Assembly (NCBI RefSeq): GCF_014190775.1
Contig: NZ_JACHVP010000001.1
Span: 62,001 to 126,000 of the forward strand
Length of the DNA stretch: 64,000 bases
DNA from: Leifsonia aquatica
GTDB taxonomy: Bacteria; Actinomycetota; Actinomycetes; Actinomycetales; Microbacteriaceae
Direction of reading: 5' to 3'
The notes below the pieces were generated by a model. It did not search any database, was not told the origin of the DNA, and saw only the letters and a program-made list of their open reading frames with translations. Shown here in pieces: positions 51,982 to 63,200 of the stretch (position 1 is its first letter; each line of letters begins with the position of its first letter). Made by a program: the position numbers and the translations under genes.

Positions 51982-54900
51982 GCGCTGGTCCCCGGCTCGC
52001 ACCCCCGCGCGTCCCCGGCGGCAAGATCGTCGTGCAGGCGCCGCCGGAGCTCGTCCCGAGCGAGAGCGGCGGCCTCATCACGTCGCTGCTGCCCATGCTC
52101 GGCAGCATCGGCGCGATCGTCATGGTCACGATCTCCAACGCCGGCCCGACCGGCTTCATCACCGGCGGCATGTTCCTGCTCTCGTCGCTCGGCTTCGTGG
52201 CCGTGAACGGCTGGCGGCAGCGATCGCAGCGCACGTCGCAGGTGCTCGGGAGCCGGCGGGAGTACCTGGCGTACCTCTCCGAGCTGCGCGACACCGTGCG
52301 CACGGCGGCCCGTCAGCAGCGCCGGTACGGCAACTGGGTGAACCCGGCGCCGTCGGCGCTCCCGTTCATCACCGAGGACCGCACGCGCGTGTGGGAGCGG
52401 ATCTCCTCCGACGAGGACTTCCTGCTCGCCCGCATCGGCGTCTCGGACCAGCCGCTGTGCGTGACGCTCGAGGCCCCCGAGCTGCCGCCGCTCGCGCAGC
52501 TCGACCCGGTCGCGGCCTCCGCCGCGCACCGCTTCATGCTGACGCACGAGGTGCAGCCGCGCCTGCCGCTGGCCGTGCCGCTCACCGACTACTCGCGGGT
52601 GGAGATCACCGGTGGCGACGAGAACGCCGTCCGGTCCCTCGCCCGCTCGATCCTGCTCGGGATCGCCACGATGCAGTCGCCGGACGACGTGCGCATCGCG
52701 GTGCTCGCGGGCGACGGCCAGCTCTCGCAGTGGGAGTGGGCCAAGTGGCTCCCGCACGTGCAGTCCGTGCGCGTGGAGGACCGGCTCGGCCCGGCGCGCG
52801 CGATCTCTTCCTCGATCGAGGAGCTCGCCCGGATGCTGCCCGCCGAACTGCGAGAGCGCCCGCGGTTCTCGCCGGGGGCGAAGGCCGCTCCGCACGTCAT
52901 CCTCGTCGTCGACGGCGCACGGGTGCCGGCGGGCGATCCGCTCGTGGGCGGCGACGGCGTCGCCGGGGTGACCGTCATCGAGCTGCCGACCCGCTGGGGC
53001 GCCCTGGAGGACGCGGACGTGCTCCGGCTCGCGCTTCCCGGTGACCCTTCGGCGCCCGCCGACCGGGCCGAGGCCATCGACCTCCAGTCCGACACGCGCG
53101 TGTTCACCCCGGACACCGTCTCGGTGGTCGAGGCGGAGGCCACCGCACGCCGGTTGCTGCCCCTCTACGCCGGGCCGGTCGCCGCCACCGACGGCGGCAC
53201 CACGCGGGCGCAGCTGGAGCTCGTCGAGCTGCTCGGCCTCCCGGACGTGCGGGAGGTCGACCTCGACCGCGCCTGGGCGGGGCGCCTGGAGCGCGACCGC
53301 CTGCGCGTCCCGATCGGACAGGACACCGACGGCGCCACCCTGGTGCTCGACCTCAAGGAGGCCGCGCAGCAGGGCATGGGACCGCACGGCGTGCTCATCG
53401 GCGCCACCGGTTCCGGCAAGTCGGAGGTGCTCCGCACGCTGGTGCTCGCCCTCGCGCTGACGCACTCGCCCGAGCAGCTCAACTTCGTGCTCGTCGACTT
53501 CAAGGGCGGCGCGACCTTCGCCGGCATGGCGGGGATGCCCCACGTGTCCGCCATCATCACGAACCTCGGCAGCGAGCTGGCCCTCGTGGACCGCTTCCAG
53601 GACGCCCTGCAGGGCGAGGTGGTGCGGCGACAGGAGCTGCTGCGCGCGGCAGGCAACTTCGCGAACGTGTCCGACTACGAGAAGGCGCGCCGCAACGGCC
53701 GCACCGACCTCGAACCCCTCCCGGCGCTGCTGATCGTCGCCGACGAGTTCTCCGAACTGCTCGCGGCGAAGCCGGAGTTCGTCGAGAGCTTCGTGAGCAT
53801 CGGCCGCGTCGGCCGATCGCTGCAGATCCACCTCCTGCTCGCGTCGCAGCGGCTGGAGGAGGGCAAGCTCCGCGGCCTCGACACCTACCTCTCGTACCGC
53901 ATCGGTCTGCGCACGTTCTCCGCGGCCGAGTCGCGCACGGTCCTCGGCGTCCCGGACGCGTACACGCTGCCGCAGGAGCCGGGCGTCGGCTACCTCAAGG
54001 CCGACACCGAGTCGATGACGCAGTTCCGCGCCGCCTACGTCTCCGGTCCGCCGAAGACCCGCCGTCGCGCGGGTGGCGGCGACGGCCCCGTGACGGCGAC
54101 CGCCGCGGACGTCGCCCTGTTCACGGCGGCCGCGCAGCCGCTCGAACTCCCGGAGTCCACCGAGGCTCCGGTCGTGACGACGTCCGTCGAGCCGGTGGAG
54201 GAGCGCAGCACATTCCAGATCGCGGTCGAGCGGATGAGCGGCCGCGGTCCTGCGGCGCACCAGGTCTGGCTGCCGCCGCTGCGCGATCCCGAGCCCCTCG
54301 ACCGGCTCATGCCCGACCTCGCGGTCGACCCGGCCCTGGGGCTCGTGTCGCCGTCGTGGCGCGCGGCGGGTTCGCTCACTGTCCCGCTGGGCGTCGTCGA
54401 CGTGCCGCTCGAGCAGCGGCGCGAGCAGCTCGTCGTCTCCCTCGGCGGCGCGGGCGGTCACGTGGCCATCGTCGGCGGACCGCTCAGCGGCAAGTCCACG
54501 CTCGTCAGGACCCTGGTGGCATCCCTCGCCCTCACCGGAACGCCGCTCGAACTGCAGTTCTACGTGCTCGACTTCGGCGGCGGCAGCTTCGTCGGCATGC
54601 AGCGGCTGCCGCACGTCGCCGGCGTCGCGACCCGTACCGAGGAGGAGTCGGTGCGCCGCACGGTCGCCGAGGTGGAGTCGATCCTGGACGCCCGCGAGCT
54701 GTACTTCCGCCAGCACGGCATCGACTCGATCGACACCTACCGGCAGCGCCGCGCCGAGGGACTGGTCGACGACGGCTGGGGCGACGTGTTCCTCGTCGTG
54801 GACAGCTGGTCGACGCTGCGGACCGAGTACGAGGCGCTCGAACCCCGCATCCAGGCCATCGCGGCGCGCGGACTCAGCTTCGGCGTTCACCTCGTCGTCA

Positions 54901-55946
54901 CCACGAACCGGTGGCTCGAGATCCGCTCCAGCCTGAAGGACCTGCTGCAGACCCGCGTGGAGCTGCGCCAGGGCGACGCGAGCGACTCCGAGATCGACCG
55001 GAAGGCCGCCGCCAACGTGCCCGCCGATGCCCCCGGCCGCGGTCTCGCGCCGAGCAAGCTGCACATGCTCGGCGCCCTGCCGCGCATCGACGGCTCGGGC
55101 GACGCGTCCCGGCTGGTCGACGGCGTCGACGACCTCGTCGACCGCGTCTCGAACGCCTGGCGCGGGCCGGCGGGCCCGAAGCTGCGGCTCCTGCCGGAGG
55201 ACATCTCGCTCGACGAGGTGCGCGCCCAGGCGCCCGCGGGCGACCGCCGGCTGCTCCTCGGCGTCGACGAGGCCCAGCTCGCCCCCTTCGGCATCGACCT
55301 GGCCGCCGAGTCGCACCTCTACCTCTACGGCGACTCCGGGATGGGCAAGTCGTCGTTCCTGCGCGGCATCGTGCAGGAGATCGGCCGGCTCTACACCCCG
55401 GAGCAGGCCAAGATCTTCGCGATCGACTACCGGCGCGCACTGCTCGGCGAGATCCCGAGCGAGTACCTCGGTGCGTACATCACGTCGCACGACCAGGCGA
55501 TGTCGGGCGTGGGCGAGCTCGCCCAGTTCTTCTCCGGCCGCCTCCCGGGCCAGGACGTGACGACCGAGCAGCTGCGGGACCGTTCGTGGTGGAAGGGCGC
55601 GGAGGGCTTCGTGATCGTGGACGACTACGACCTCGTCGCGACCAGCCAGGGCAACCCGGTGGCCGCTCTGCGCCCGCTGCTCGCCCAGGCGGCCGACGTC
55701 GGCCTCCACGTCATCATCACGCGGCGCACCGGCGGTGCGAGCCGCCAGGCGTACGACCCGATCATCCAGGGCTTCACCGACCTCGGCGTCACCGGCATCA
55801 TCCTCGGCGGCAACCCGGAGGAGGGCGCCCTGATCGACCGGGTGAAGCCGATCCCGTCGGTGCCGGGACGCGCCCAGGTCGTGAGCCGCGAGCGCGGTCT
55901 GTTCTCGGCCCAGCTCGCCCTCCCTGCGACCCGAACGGGGCGATGA
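51978..55946 (+). CDS. eccC: EccC-type FtsK/SpoIIIE ATPase, three ATPase domains in one chain
   Basis: A 1322-aa motor of type VII secretion with EccCa and EccCb parts fused. Two transmembrane helices near residues 30-75 precede three ATPase domains. Domain 1 has Walker A GATGSGKS (475-482) and a full Walker B with D589-E590 in LLIVADEFSELL. Domain 2 has GGPLSGKS (833-840) but VVDSW instead of a DE pair. Domain 3 has GDSGMGKS (1118-1125) and VDDYD. Only domain 1 keeps the catalytic Glu, as in other EccC proteins where domains 2 and 3 bind substrate signals. The ATG at 51978 has a GGAGG box upstream. Confidence 0.95.
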   Translation: MSAGPRLAPPRVPGGKIVVQAPPELVPSESGGLITSLLPMLGSIGAIVMVTISNAGPTGFITGGMFLLSSLGFVAVNGWRQRSQRTSQVLGSRREYLAYLSELRDTVRTAARQQRRYGNWVNPAPSALPFITEDRTRVWERISSDEDFLLARIGVSDQPLCVTLEAPELPPLAQLDPVAASAAHRFMLTHEVQPRLPLAVPLTDYSRVEITGGDENAVRSLARSILLGIATMQSPDDVRIAVLAGDGQLSQWEWAKWLPHVQSVRVEDRLGPARAISSSIEELARMLPAELRERPRFSPGAKAAPHVILVVDGARVPAGDPLVGGDGVAGVTVIELPTRWGALEDADVLRLALPGDPSAPADRAEAIDLQSDTRVFTPDTVSVVEAEATARRLLPLYAGPVAATDGGTTRAQLELVELLGLPDVREVDLDRAWAGRLERDRLRVPIGQDTDGATLVLDLKEAAQQGMGPHGVLIGATGSGKSEVLRTLVLALALTHSPEQLNFVLVDFKGGATFAGMAGMPHVSAIITNLGSELALVDRFQDALQGEVVRRQELLRAAGNFANVSDYEKARRNGRTDLEPLPALLIVADEFSELLAAKPEFVESFVSIGRVGRSLQIHLLLASQRLEEGKLRGLDTYLSYRIGLRTFSAAESRTVLGVPDAYTLPQEPGVGYLKADTESMTQFRAAYVSGPPKTRRRAGGGDGPVTATAADVALFTAAAQPLELPESTEAPVVTTSVEPVEERSTFQIAVERMSGRGPAAHQVWLPPLRDPEPLDRLMPDLAVDPALGLVSPSWRAAGSLTVPLGVVDVPLEQRREQLVVSLGGAGGHVAIVGGPLSGKSTLVRTLVASLALTGTPLELQFYVLDFGGGSFVGMQRLPHVAGVATRTEEESVRRTVAEVESILDARELYFRQHGIDSIDTYRQRRAEGLVDDGWGDVFLVVDSWSTLRTEYEALEPRIQAIAARGLSFGVHLVVTTNRWLEIRSSLKDLLQTRVELRQGDASDSEIDRKAAANVPADAPGRGLAPSKLHMLGALPRIDGSGDASRLVDGVDDLVDRVSNAWRGPAGPKLRLLPEDISLDEVRAQAPAGDRRLLLGVDEAQLAPFGIDLAAESHLYLYGDSGMGKSSFLRGIVQEIGRLYTPEQAKIFAIDYRRALLGEIPSEYLGAYITSHDQAMSGVGELAQFFSGRLPGQDVTTEQLRDRSWWKGAEGFVIVDDYDLVATSQGNPVAALRPLLAQAADVGLHVIITRRTGGASRQAYDPIIQGFTDLGVTGIILGGNPEEGALIDRVKPIPSVPGRAQVVSRERGLFSAQLALPATRTGR

Positions 55947-56086
55947 TCCGGCGGATGGAATCGAATAGGCTGGTGAGGACGCCGGGGTTCCGGCGGCCCT
56001 GTGACCAGACCGGGGCCGCACGATCCGGTTCGTCGGGGGAGAGGACCGTGATGCCCGGTCGTAACGAGCGGAGGGCCGAGGCGTGA
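55943..56086 (+). CDS. Possible 47-aa coupling ORF between eccC and the kinase gene
   Basis: An ATG at 55943 overlaps the EccC stop (ATGA) and the frame ends in a GTGA overlap with the kinase start at 56083, so it exactly tiles the 136-bp gap. The product is short and Arg-rich (MIRRMESNRLVRTPGFRRP at the start) with no recognised domain. The alternative is non-coding DNA with a kinase promoter: TAGGCT at 55966-55971 looks like a -10 box. Both remain possible. Confidence 0.35.
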   Translation: MIRRMESNRLVRTPGFRRPCDQTGAARSGSSGERTVMPGRNERRAEA

Positions 56087-57219
56087 GCAGACGAGCCATC
56101 GCCTCCCCGCCCGTGCTGCCCGGGTACGCCGTCATCCGCCCGCTCGGATCCGGCGGGTTCGCCGACGTCTTCCTGTACGAGCAGGACCTCCCGCGCCGCG
56201 TGGTCGCGGTCAAGGTGCTCGCCGCGGAGGCCGTCAACGACGAGACCCTGCGTGCGTTCAACGCGGAGGCGGACATCCTCGCCCGGCTGAGCGCGCATCC
56301 CGCGATCGTCACCGTGCACCTCGCGAGCATCTCGTCGGACGGCCGTCCGTTCTTCGTGATGGAGTACTGCCCCGACACGATGAGCGCACGGCTCCGGCGC
56401 GACTCCCTCGCCTTGTCGACGGTGCTCGAGACCGGTGTGCGGATCGCGGGCGCCGTCGAGACCGTGCATCGCGCGGGCCTGCTGCACCGCGACATCAAGC
56501 CCTCCAACATCCTGATCACGGCGCTCGGCTCGGCCGTGCTCGCCGACTTCGGCATCGCCGCGGCGGACGACGAGGACGGCGACGTCGCGATGTCGGTCCC
56601 GTGGTCGGCGCCGGAAGTCCTGCAGGAGACCACCAACGGCACGATCGCCAGCGAGGTCTGGAGCCTGGCGGCCACCGTCTACACCCTGCTCACCGGGCGC
56701 AGCCCCTTCGAGTCGGACCGCCGCCAGGCGAACACGCGCGACCTGATGACGGGCCGCATCCTGAAGGCCGTGTACACGCCGACCGGCCGCGACGACGTCC
56801 CGCCGCGCCTGGAGGAGGCGCTGCGGACCGCGCTGTCGAAGGATCCGTCGCGCCGGTTCGCGTCCGCGCAGGCGTTCGCCGAGGAGCTCCGCTGGGTGCA
56901 GTACGAGCTGGGCATCCCGCCGACCGCGATCGAGGTCGCCTCGCCCGAGTGGGCGCGAGCCGCGGGACTCATCGACCTCGACGACCGCGATCGCCGCGGC
57001 CCCGTCGTCTCCACCGTCAACCCCGACTCCCGCCGCGCGCAGCGCGAGGCCAAGCAGGCCGAGGCCGCGGCGGAGGCCAAGCGCGACCGCGACGGCCTCG
57101 TCGTGCGCGAGCGCCGCTGGGCGGGCAACCCGATCGTCCCCGCCCTCATCGGCGCCGGGGTGGCGGTCGTCGCCGTCGTCGGCGTGGGCGTCGCCCTGAT
57201 CGCGGGTGGAGTGCTGTGA
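56083..57219 (+). CDS. Ser/Thr protein kinase with one C-terminal transmembrane helix
   Basis: A 378-aa Hanks-type kinase. Glycine loop LGSGGFADVF, ATP Lys in VAVKVLA, catalytic HRDIKPSN, DFG in LADFGIA and APE in WSAPEVL are all present, so it should be active. After a helical, charged linker (RRAQREAKQAEAAAEAKRDR) one transmembrane helix lies at the very C-terminus with almost no outside domain, so there are no PASTA repeats. It probably phosphorylates partners in this operon, including ligands of the FHA protein. The GTG start at 56083 and a GTGA overlap with the giant protein gene tie it to the operon. Confidence 0.93.
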   Translation: MSRRAIASPPVLPGYAVIRPLGSGGFADVFLYEQDLPRRVVAVKVLAAEAVNDETLRAFNAEADILARLSAHPAIVTVHLASISSDGRPFFVMEYCPDTMSARLRRDSLALSTVLETGVRIAGAVETVHRAGLLHRDIKPSNILITALGSAVLADFGIAAADDEDGDVAMSVPWSAPEVLQETTNGTIASEVWSLAATVYTLLTGRSPFESDRRQANTRDLMTGRILKAVYTPTGRDDVPPRLEEALRTALSKDPSRRFASAQAFAEELRWVQYELGIPPTAIEVASPEWARAAGLIDLDDRDRRGPVVSTVNPDSRRAQREAKQAEAAAEAKRDRDGLVVRERRWAGNPIVPALIGAGVAVVAVVGVGVALIAGGVL

Positions 57220-60200
57220 AGCAGCGGGCACCCCAGCGGCGCTTCGGCCGCGTCGCCGCCGTGACCGCGGTCGTCGCGGCCATCGCGCTCGTCGTGACCG
57301 GCGCCGTGATCGCGCAGGGGTACGACACCCAGAAGTCGGAGGCCGTCGAGAGCTCCGTGTGGGTGACCAAGGCGTCCGGCCAATACGCGCGCGTCGACAC
57401 CGACCTGAAGCAGCTCAGCACGGTGCGGGATGCGGAGGATCCGAGCGGCGTCGTGCAGCACGGCTCGCAGGGCATCGTCTTCACGCAGGGCTTCCGCCAG
57501 GCGTGGGACGTCGATCCGGCCGACCCGAAGGCCCTGGTGGAGGGGTCGGCGGCGGCCGCATCCACGTCCTCGTCCGAATCGTCGGGCGGCTCGACCGGCG
57601 CCTCCACCCCGAGCGGCACCCGGCAGGTGCTCTCGAACGGCGACTGGGCCGCGTACCTCACCGACGCGGGCACGGTCTACGTGCAGCAGCTCTCCGCGCA
57701 GGGGTCGGCGGGCAAGCCCGTCCCGATCGACCCGCTGCAGCAGGAGCAGACCACGAAGGGTGCCGAAGGCTACGTCGCGACGGCCGTCGCCGTGGGCGCC
57801 GACGGCACCGTCGCCCTCTACTCGGCGAAGGAGCGCGCGGTGCGCGTCTACGACGCCGCCCGCGGCACCTGGACGGGCGACGCCGCGAAGCTCGCCTCCC
57901 CGCCGCCGGCCTCGGCCAAGGTCGCGCTCGCCCTCGCGGGCGGCACCTGGGTGCTCGCCGCCCCCGCGCAGAGCAAGGCGTGGATCGCCGGCCGCGATGC
58001 CGCGGTCGACGTCCGCCTCGGCAGCGACGCGATCGCCGGGAGCACCTCCGACGACGGCACCGCCTACTTCGCCGACGGCTCCGGCCTCGTGTCGGTCCAG
58101 GTGCGCAGCGGCCAGTCCGGCCGCACGCTCGACGCGTCCGGCACGCCCGCCGCGCCGACCGAGGTGGCGGGCACGGTGTACGGTGCGTGGCTCTCCACGA
58201 CGGCCGGTCGCCTCTGGTCGTCCCGCGACGGCGCGAAGGCGCTGGACGTGCCCCAGGGCACGCTCGAAGACGCCCGGTCGCTCGCCCCGCAGATCCTGAG
58301 CAACGGCCAGCGCGCCGTCCTCGACGAGACCGAGTCGGGGACTCTCTGGACGATCCCTGACGGCACGCTCATCCCGCCGTCGCAGTGGAACGCGGACGAT
58401 GAGAAGAAGACGCAGGAGACCGAGACCACGACGCAGGTCGAGGAGGTCACGCAGGAGATGCCGCCGGTGGCGCAGCCGTCGAGCTTCGGCGTGCGCGCGG
58501 GCGCGACCGCCCTCCTCCCCGTGCTCCTCAACGCGCACTCGCCGGTCAAGCGGGCCGTGCTGACGATCGTGCCCGACTCGCTCGGCGGTGGCCTGAGCGA
58601 CCCGGGCTTCGGCGACCTCTCGCTGACGGCCGATGACCAGCAGCTCGCCGTCCACGTGCGCGCGCAGAGCGGCACCGCGACGTTCAGCTACGTCGTGACC
58701 GACGGCCTCATGCAGTCGCAGCCGGCGACCGTGACCCTGCACGTCGTGGCGGACGCCGACAACGGGGCCCCGGCCTGGTGCGGCATCGAGAACTGCATGC
58801 AGACCTGGCCGACGGTGTCGCTGGCGCCGGGCGGCACCGTCTCGGTCCCCGTCCTCTCCGCGTGGGTGGACCCCGACGGCGACCCGATCGCCCTGGCCGA
58901 CGCCCGCAAGACGGACGCCGCCGCGCCGATCCGCGTCGTCGCGACGGCAGACGGGCACGTGGCCGTGCGCCACACCGACCCGAACGCCGGGGCGGGCACC
59001 TACGCGGTGACCGTGACGGTGGTGGATGCGCGCGGTGCGCAGACGACCAAGGAGCTCGTCGTCTCCGTCGCGGCCGATCCCGCCCTGACGACGGTGCCCG
59101 CCGCGGTGGTCACCGGTGTCGGCGAGCCGCGCACCGAGGCGATCGCCGACCACGTGGAGGGCGGCTCCGGCTCGTACCGGCTCACCGACGCCGTCATCAC
59201 GACGGGCGACAAGGACAACGCGACGGTGACGCCGAACGGCGCGGCCGGCACCATCCAGCTCACGGCGAAGGCCGCCGGCGAGTACTTCGTCGGCTACACC
59301 GTGCAGGACGCCCAGACCAAGGCGGAGCAGACCGGCGTGCTCCGGTTCAGCGTGGTCGCGGGAGGCCGCGCCCTCACCATCCCGCCGCTCGTCGCGTTCG
59401 CCCGGGCGCAGGAGGACACGACCCTCGACGTGCTCCCGGCGGTCCAGAACACCTCCGGACGCGTCCTCGCCGTGCAGTCGGTGACGGCGGACGACGACCG
59501 GCTCTCGGCGAGCGTCGTCGACAACGCCCAGGTGCGCGTCAGCGGCACCACGGCGGACGGACGGCCCGGACGCATCGGCACCGCCACGGTCACGATCGGC
59601 GACGGCGCCGGGCAGACCGTGCAAGGCGAGATCACGGTCTTCCTCGTCGACCCCGCGACCGGCATCGGGCCGATCGCGCGTCCCGACGCCGTGACGGTGC
59701 GCGCGGGCACCCAGGTCGACATCCCGGTCACCGCCAACGACATCGCACCGCGGGGCGAGCGCCTCGTCCTCGCCTCCCAGATCGAAGGGTCGGGCGCCTC
59801 CGGCGAGCTCGTCTTCGCCGCGGGGGACACCGTGCGCTACCTCGCGCCCACCAAGGCCGGGGTCTACACCGTCCACTACTCGGACTACGTGGAGTCGGAC
59901 CCCAGCCGCCTCGACTCGACCGAGATCACCGTCACGGTCGTGGCGGACGGAGCCAACCGTGCCCCGGAGCCGTCGACGCTCACTGCCCGCGTGCGCGCCG
60001 GCGGGACCGTCACCCTCGCCATCCCCTCCGCCGGACAGGACCCGGACGGCGACGCCACCGTGCTCTCCTCGCTCTCCCAGCCCAAGGCCGGCTCCGGCGC
60101 CGCGACCATCGGCGCCGACGGCCGATCGGTGGTCTACACCGCGCCGGGCGGCGGCGTGAGCGGCGGCCAGGTGTCGTTCGGCTACACGCTGCGCGACCGG

Positions 60201-63200
60201 GCCGGCGCCACCGGTGACGGCGTCATCCGCATCGCCGTGCTCGGCAGCGCCGATGCCGACGTCGCGCCGATCACCTACAGCGACGCCGTGCGCACGGTCA
60301 AGGGATCGAACACGCCGCTCACGGTCCAGCCCCTCCTGAACGACCGCGACCCCGCCGGAGGGACGCTGAGCCTCGTCTCCGTTGTCCCGAACGCCCCCGA
60401 GCTCCCCGGCTCGAGCGAGTACAACCGGCTGAAGGGCCTGATCGCCTCCGGCACCGACCTGAAGTCGGGAACGGTCCGACTGCTCCCGGGCAGCGTGGAG
60501 GGCGTGCAGTCGTACATCTACACGGTGAAGTCCTCGGCGACCTCCAGCACCGCGCAGGGTCTCATCGTGGTGACCGTGACGGCGGAGGCCGCGACCGACG
60601 TCCCGGTCGTGACCGACACCGTTGTCGGCACCCGCGACCGCGGGGAGCTCGCCACCGGCATCGACGTCGTCGCGGGCAAGACCGTGTGGAGCTCCGGAAG
60701 CATCTCCGACCTCACGCTGGCCGTGTGGGGTCCCGCGGCCTCGTCGTACACAGTGAAGGGCCACCGGATCAGCGGGCCGGTCCCGCGCGAGGGCGCCCTC
60801 GTGCCGTTCTCGCTGACCGGCACCGACCAGACCGGGCGGAAGTCCGTCGGCTACGGCTTCCTGCGCATCCCGGCGTTCGACGACATGCGCCTGCAGCTCG
60901 CCGGCAGCCTCCCCGCCTACAAGGTCGGCGAGGAGCAGTCGGTGTCCATCCCGCTGAAGGAGGCCGTCGACCTCGCCTCCGGCGACGCCCTGCAGGTGCG
61001 CGACGACAGCACCTTCGCCGTGCAGCGCGCGAACGCCCGGTGCACACCCGCCGGCGGCTCGACCGCGTCGTACGCGGCGGGCCGGGAGGCGCCGTGGACC
61101 GACACCTGCACGGTGCAGGTGCGTCTCGCCGGGCAGAGCACCTGGACGGCGCTGCCGGTCCCGGTCGTCATCCAGCCTAAGAGCCCGCAGGCGCAGCTCA
61201 ACTCCGTCAGCCGCACGGTCGCGCCCGGCGCTTCGCAGACGATCGACCTGTACTCCGATCTGACGAGCTGGGAGGGTGGCCGCGTCGGGGATCAGGCGGC
61301 CCTCGACTACTCCATCGTCTACTCGGGGACCAACTTCGCCGTCACCCAATCCGGTCGCACGCTGACCGCGACGGCGCGGGCGGACGCGCATCCCGGAGCC
61401 CGCGAGACGGTGACCGTGAAGGTCACGTCGTTCGGCGGGCTCACCGCCAACGTGACGCTCGTCGTGGGGGCCGCACCGCCGGACGCGCCGCGCGCCGCGA
61501 CCTTCACCCAGTCGTGCTCGGTGAGCAGCGGCCCCTCGTGCGCCGTCACCGTCATCGGCGTTGCGGGGGAGTACGACCCGTTCCAGGGCAAGCAGGGCTC
61601 GGGGCTCAAGCTCGTCGGACTCGGCCAGACGACCTGCGCGGTCGCGGCGATCTCCGCCTCCGGCACCACCGCGATCACCGCCACCTGGCCCGGCGGGCCG
61701 AAGCCGGCCGGCGGCAGCTGCATCGTCCCCTACACCGTCGCCGATGCACAGGGTCGCACCGGCGGCGGCACCCTCACGCTCGACGTCCAGGGCTATCCGG
61801 CGCAGCCCAGCTCGGTGACGACGACCGGCTTCACGGGATCCAGCGTCACACTGCTCGTCACCCTCGGCGAGGCGGCTCTCGCGCACCCCGGGCTCCGCGG
61901 TGTGGCGATCTACGAGAACGGCCAGCAGGTGCCGTCGAGCTGCGCGGCCGGCGCGGCGGGCACGTACTCGTGCACCGTCGGCGGCCTCGTGAACGGACAG
62001 CGCCACACCTTCACCGCCCGGGCGGTCAACGCGGTGGGCGAGTCGCTCGACACGACGCCGGTGCTCACCTGGGCCTACCAGCCTCCGGTCATCAGCGGCG
62101 GCAGCAGCAGCACCGTCTACGACCCGGCGCGCACGAACGCGACGCAGGGCGTCATCTCGCTGTCGATCCAGTCGAGCGACGACACCAGCGGGTTCCAGAT
62201 CAGCATCGACGGCAACCCCGTCGCGCAGATCCCGCGCAGCGGAGCGACGACCACGTGGACGGGGACGGCCTCCCCGGGATCGCGGAACGTCTCGGTCACG
62301 CCGGTCAGCCAGTTCCAGCCGCCGCTCGGGTCGGGCAACACCGGCTCGGTGTGGGCGCAGTCGGTGCAGGTCTCGGGCTCGCCGATCGTCACGTCCAACG
62401 GGTCCCTCGTCGCGTCGTCGAACACCGCGCTGCAGCTGAAGGACGTCGGGGTGGACGCGAACCACAGCGCCAAGGGCGTCAGCGTCCTCTACGCCGTGTG
62501 GCGTGAGGGGTCGCCGCAGCCGTCGTGCTCCATGGACGGCAACGGCAATCCGGTGATGCCGGGCGGTCAGGCGTCGAACAACTTCGGCGGGCTGCAGGAG
62601 TACACCAAGTACTTCGGGCAGGCGTGCGCCGCGAACGGGTTCGGCGCGGTCTCGACCGGCGTGCAGCAGGCGTACACCTTCACCGTCTCGCCCGGCGGCC
62701 AGGGCGTCACCTACACGGTCGGCGTGGACCCGTCGCGCACGATCACCTCCGGCGCCTTCACCAGCGGCTACGAGTTCCTGAACGTGACCGCCCCGAACGT
62801 GCCGCAGCGCAACCTCTTCGGTGTCTTCTACCGCATCAACGGCCAGCTGACCTCGAACTTCTCGCTCTCTCGCGACGTCGACCCGGGTCACATCACGTAC
62901 AGCTACTGCTTCCTGAGCAGCACCAGCGCGTGCGGGGCGGAGGCCGACGTGACGTCGACGACCATCCCGACGACGGTCACCGTGAACGTGCCGACCGACT
63001 GCACGGCCGCTCCGACGAAGGACGACATCGTGTTCTCGGGCGCGGTGAAGTCGGCCAATGCGTACACGATCGACATCGCGAACGACACCGCGGCGCTGAC
63101 CGTGAGCTACAAGATCACCTTCACCGGCGCCTACGCGGCGCTCGGCGAACGGACACTGACCCGGTGCGGCGTCGCAGCCCCGACGAACCCGAACCCCGAC

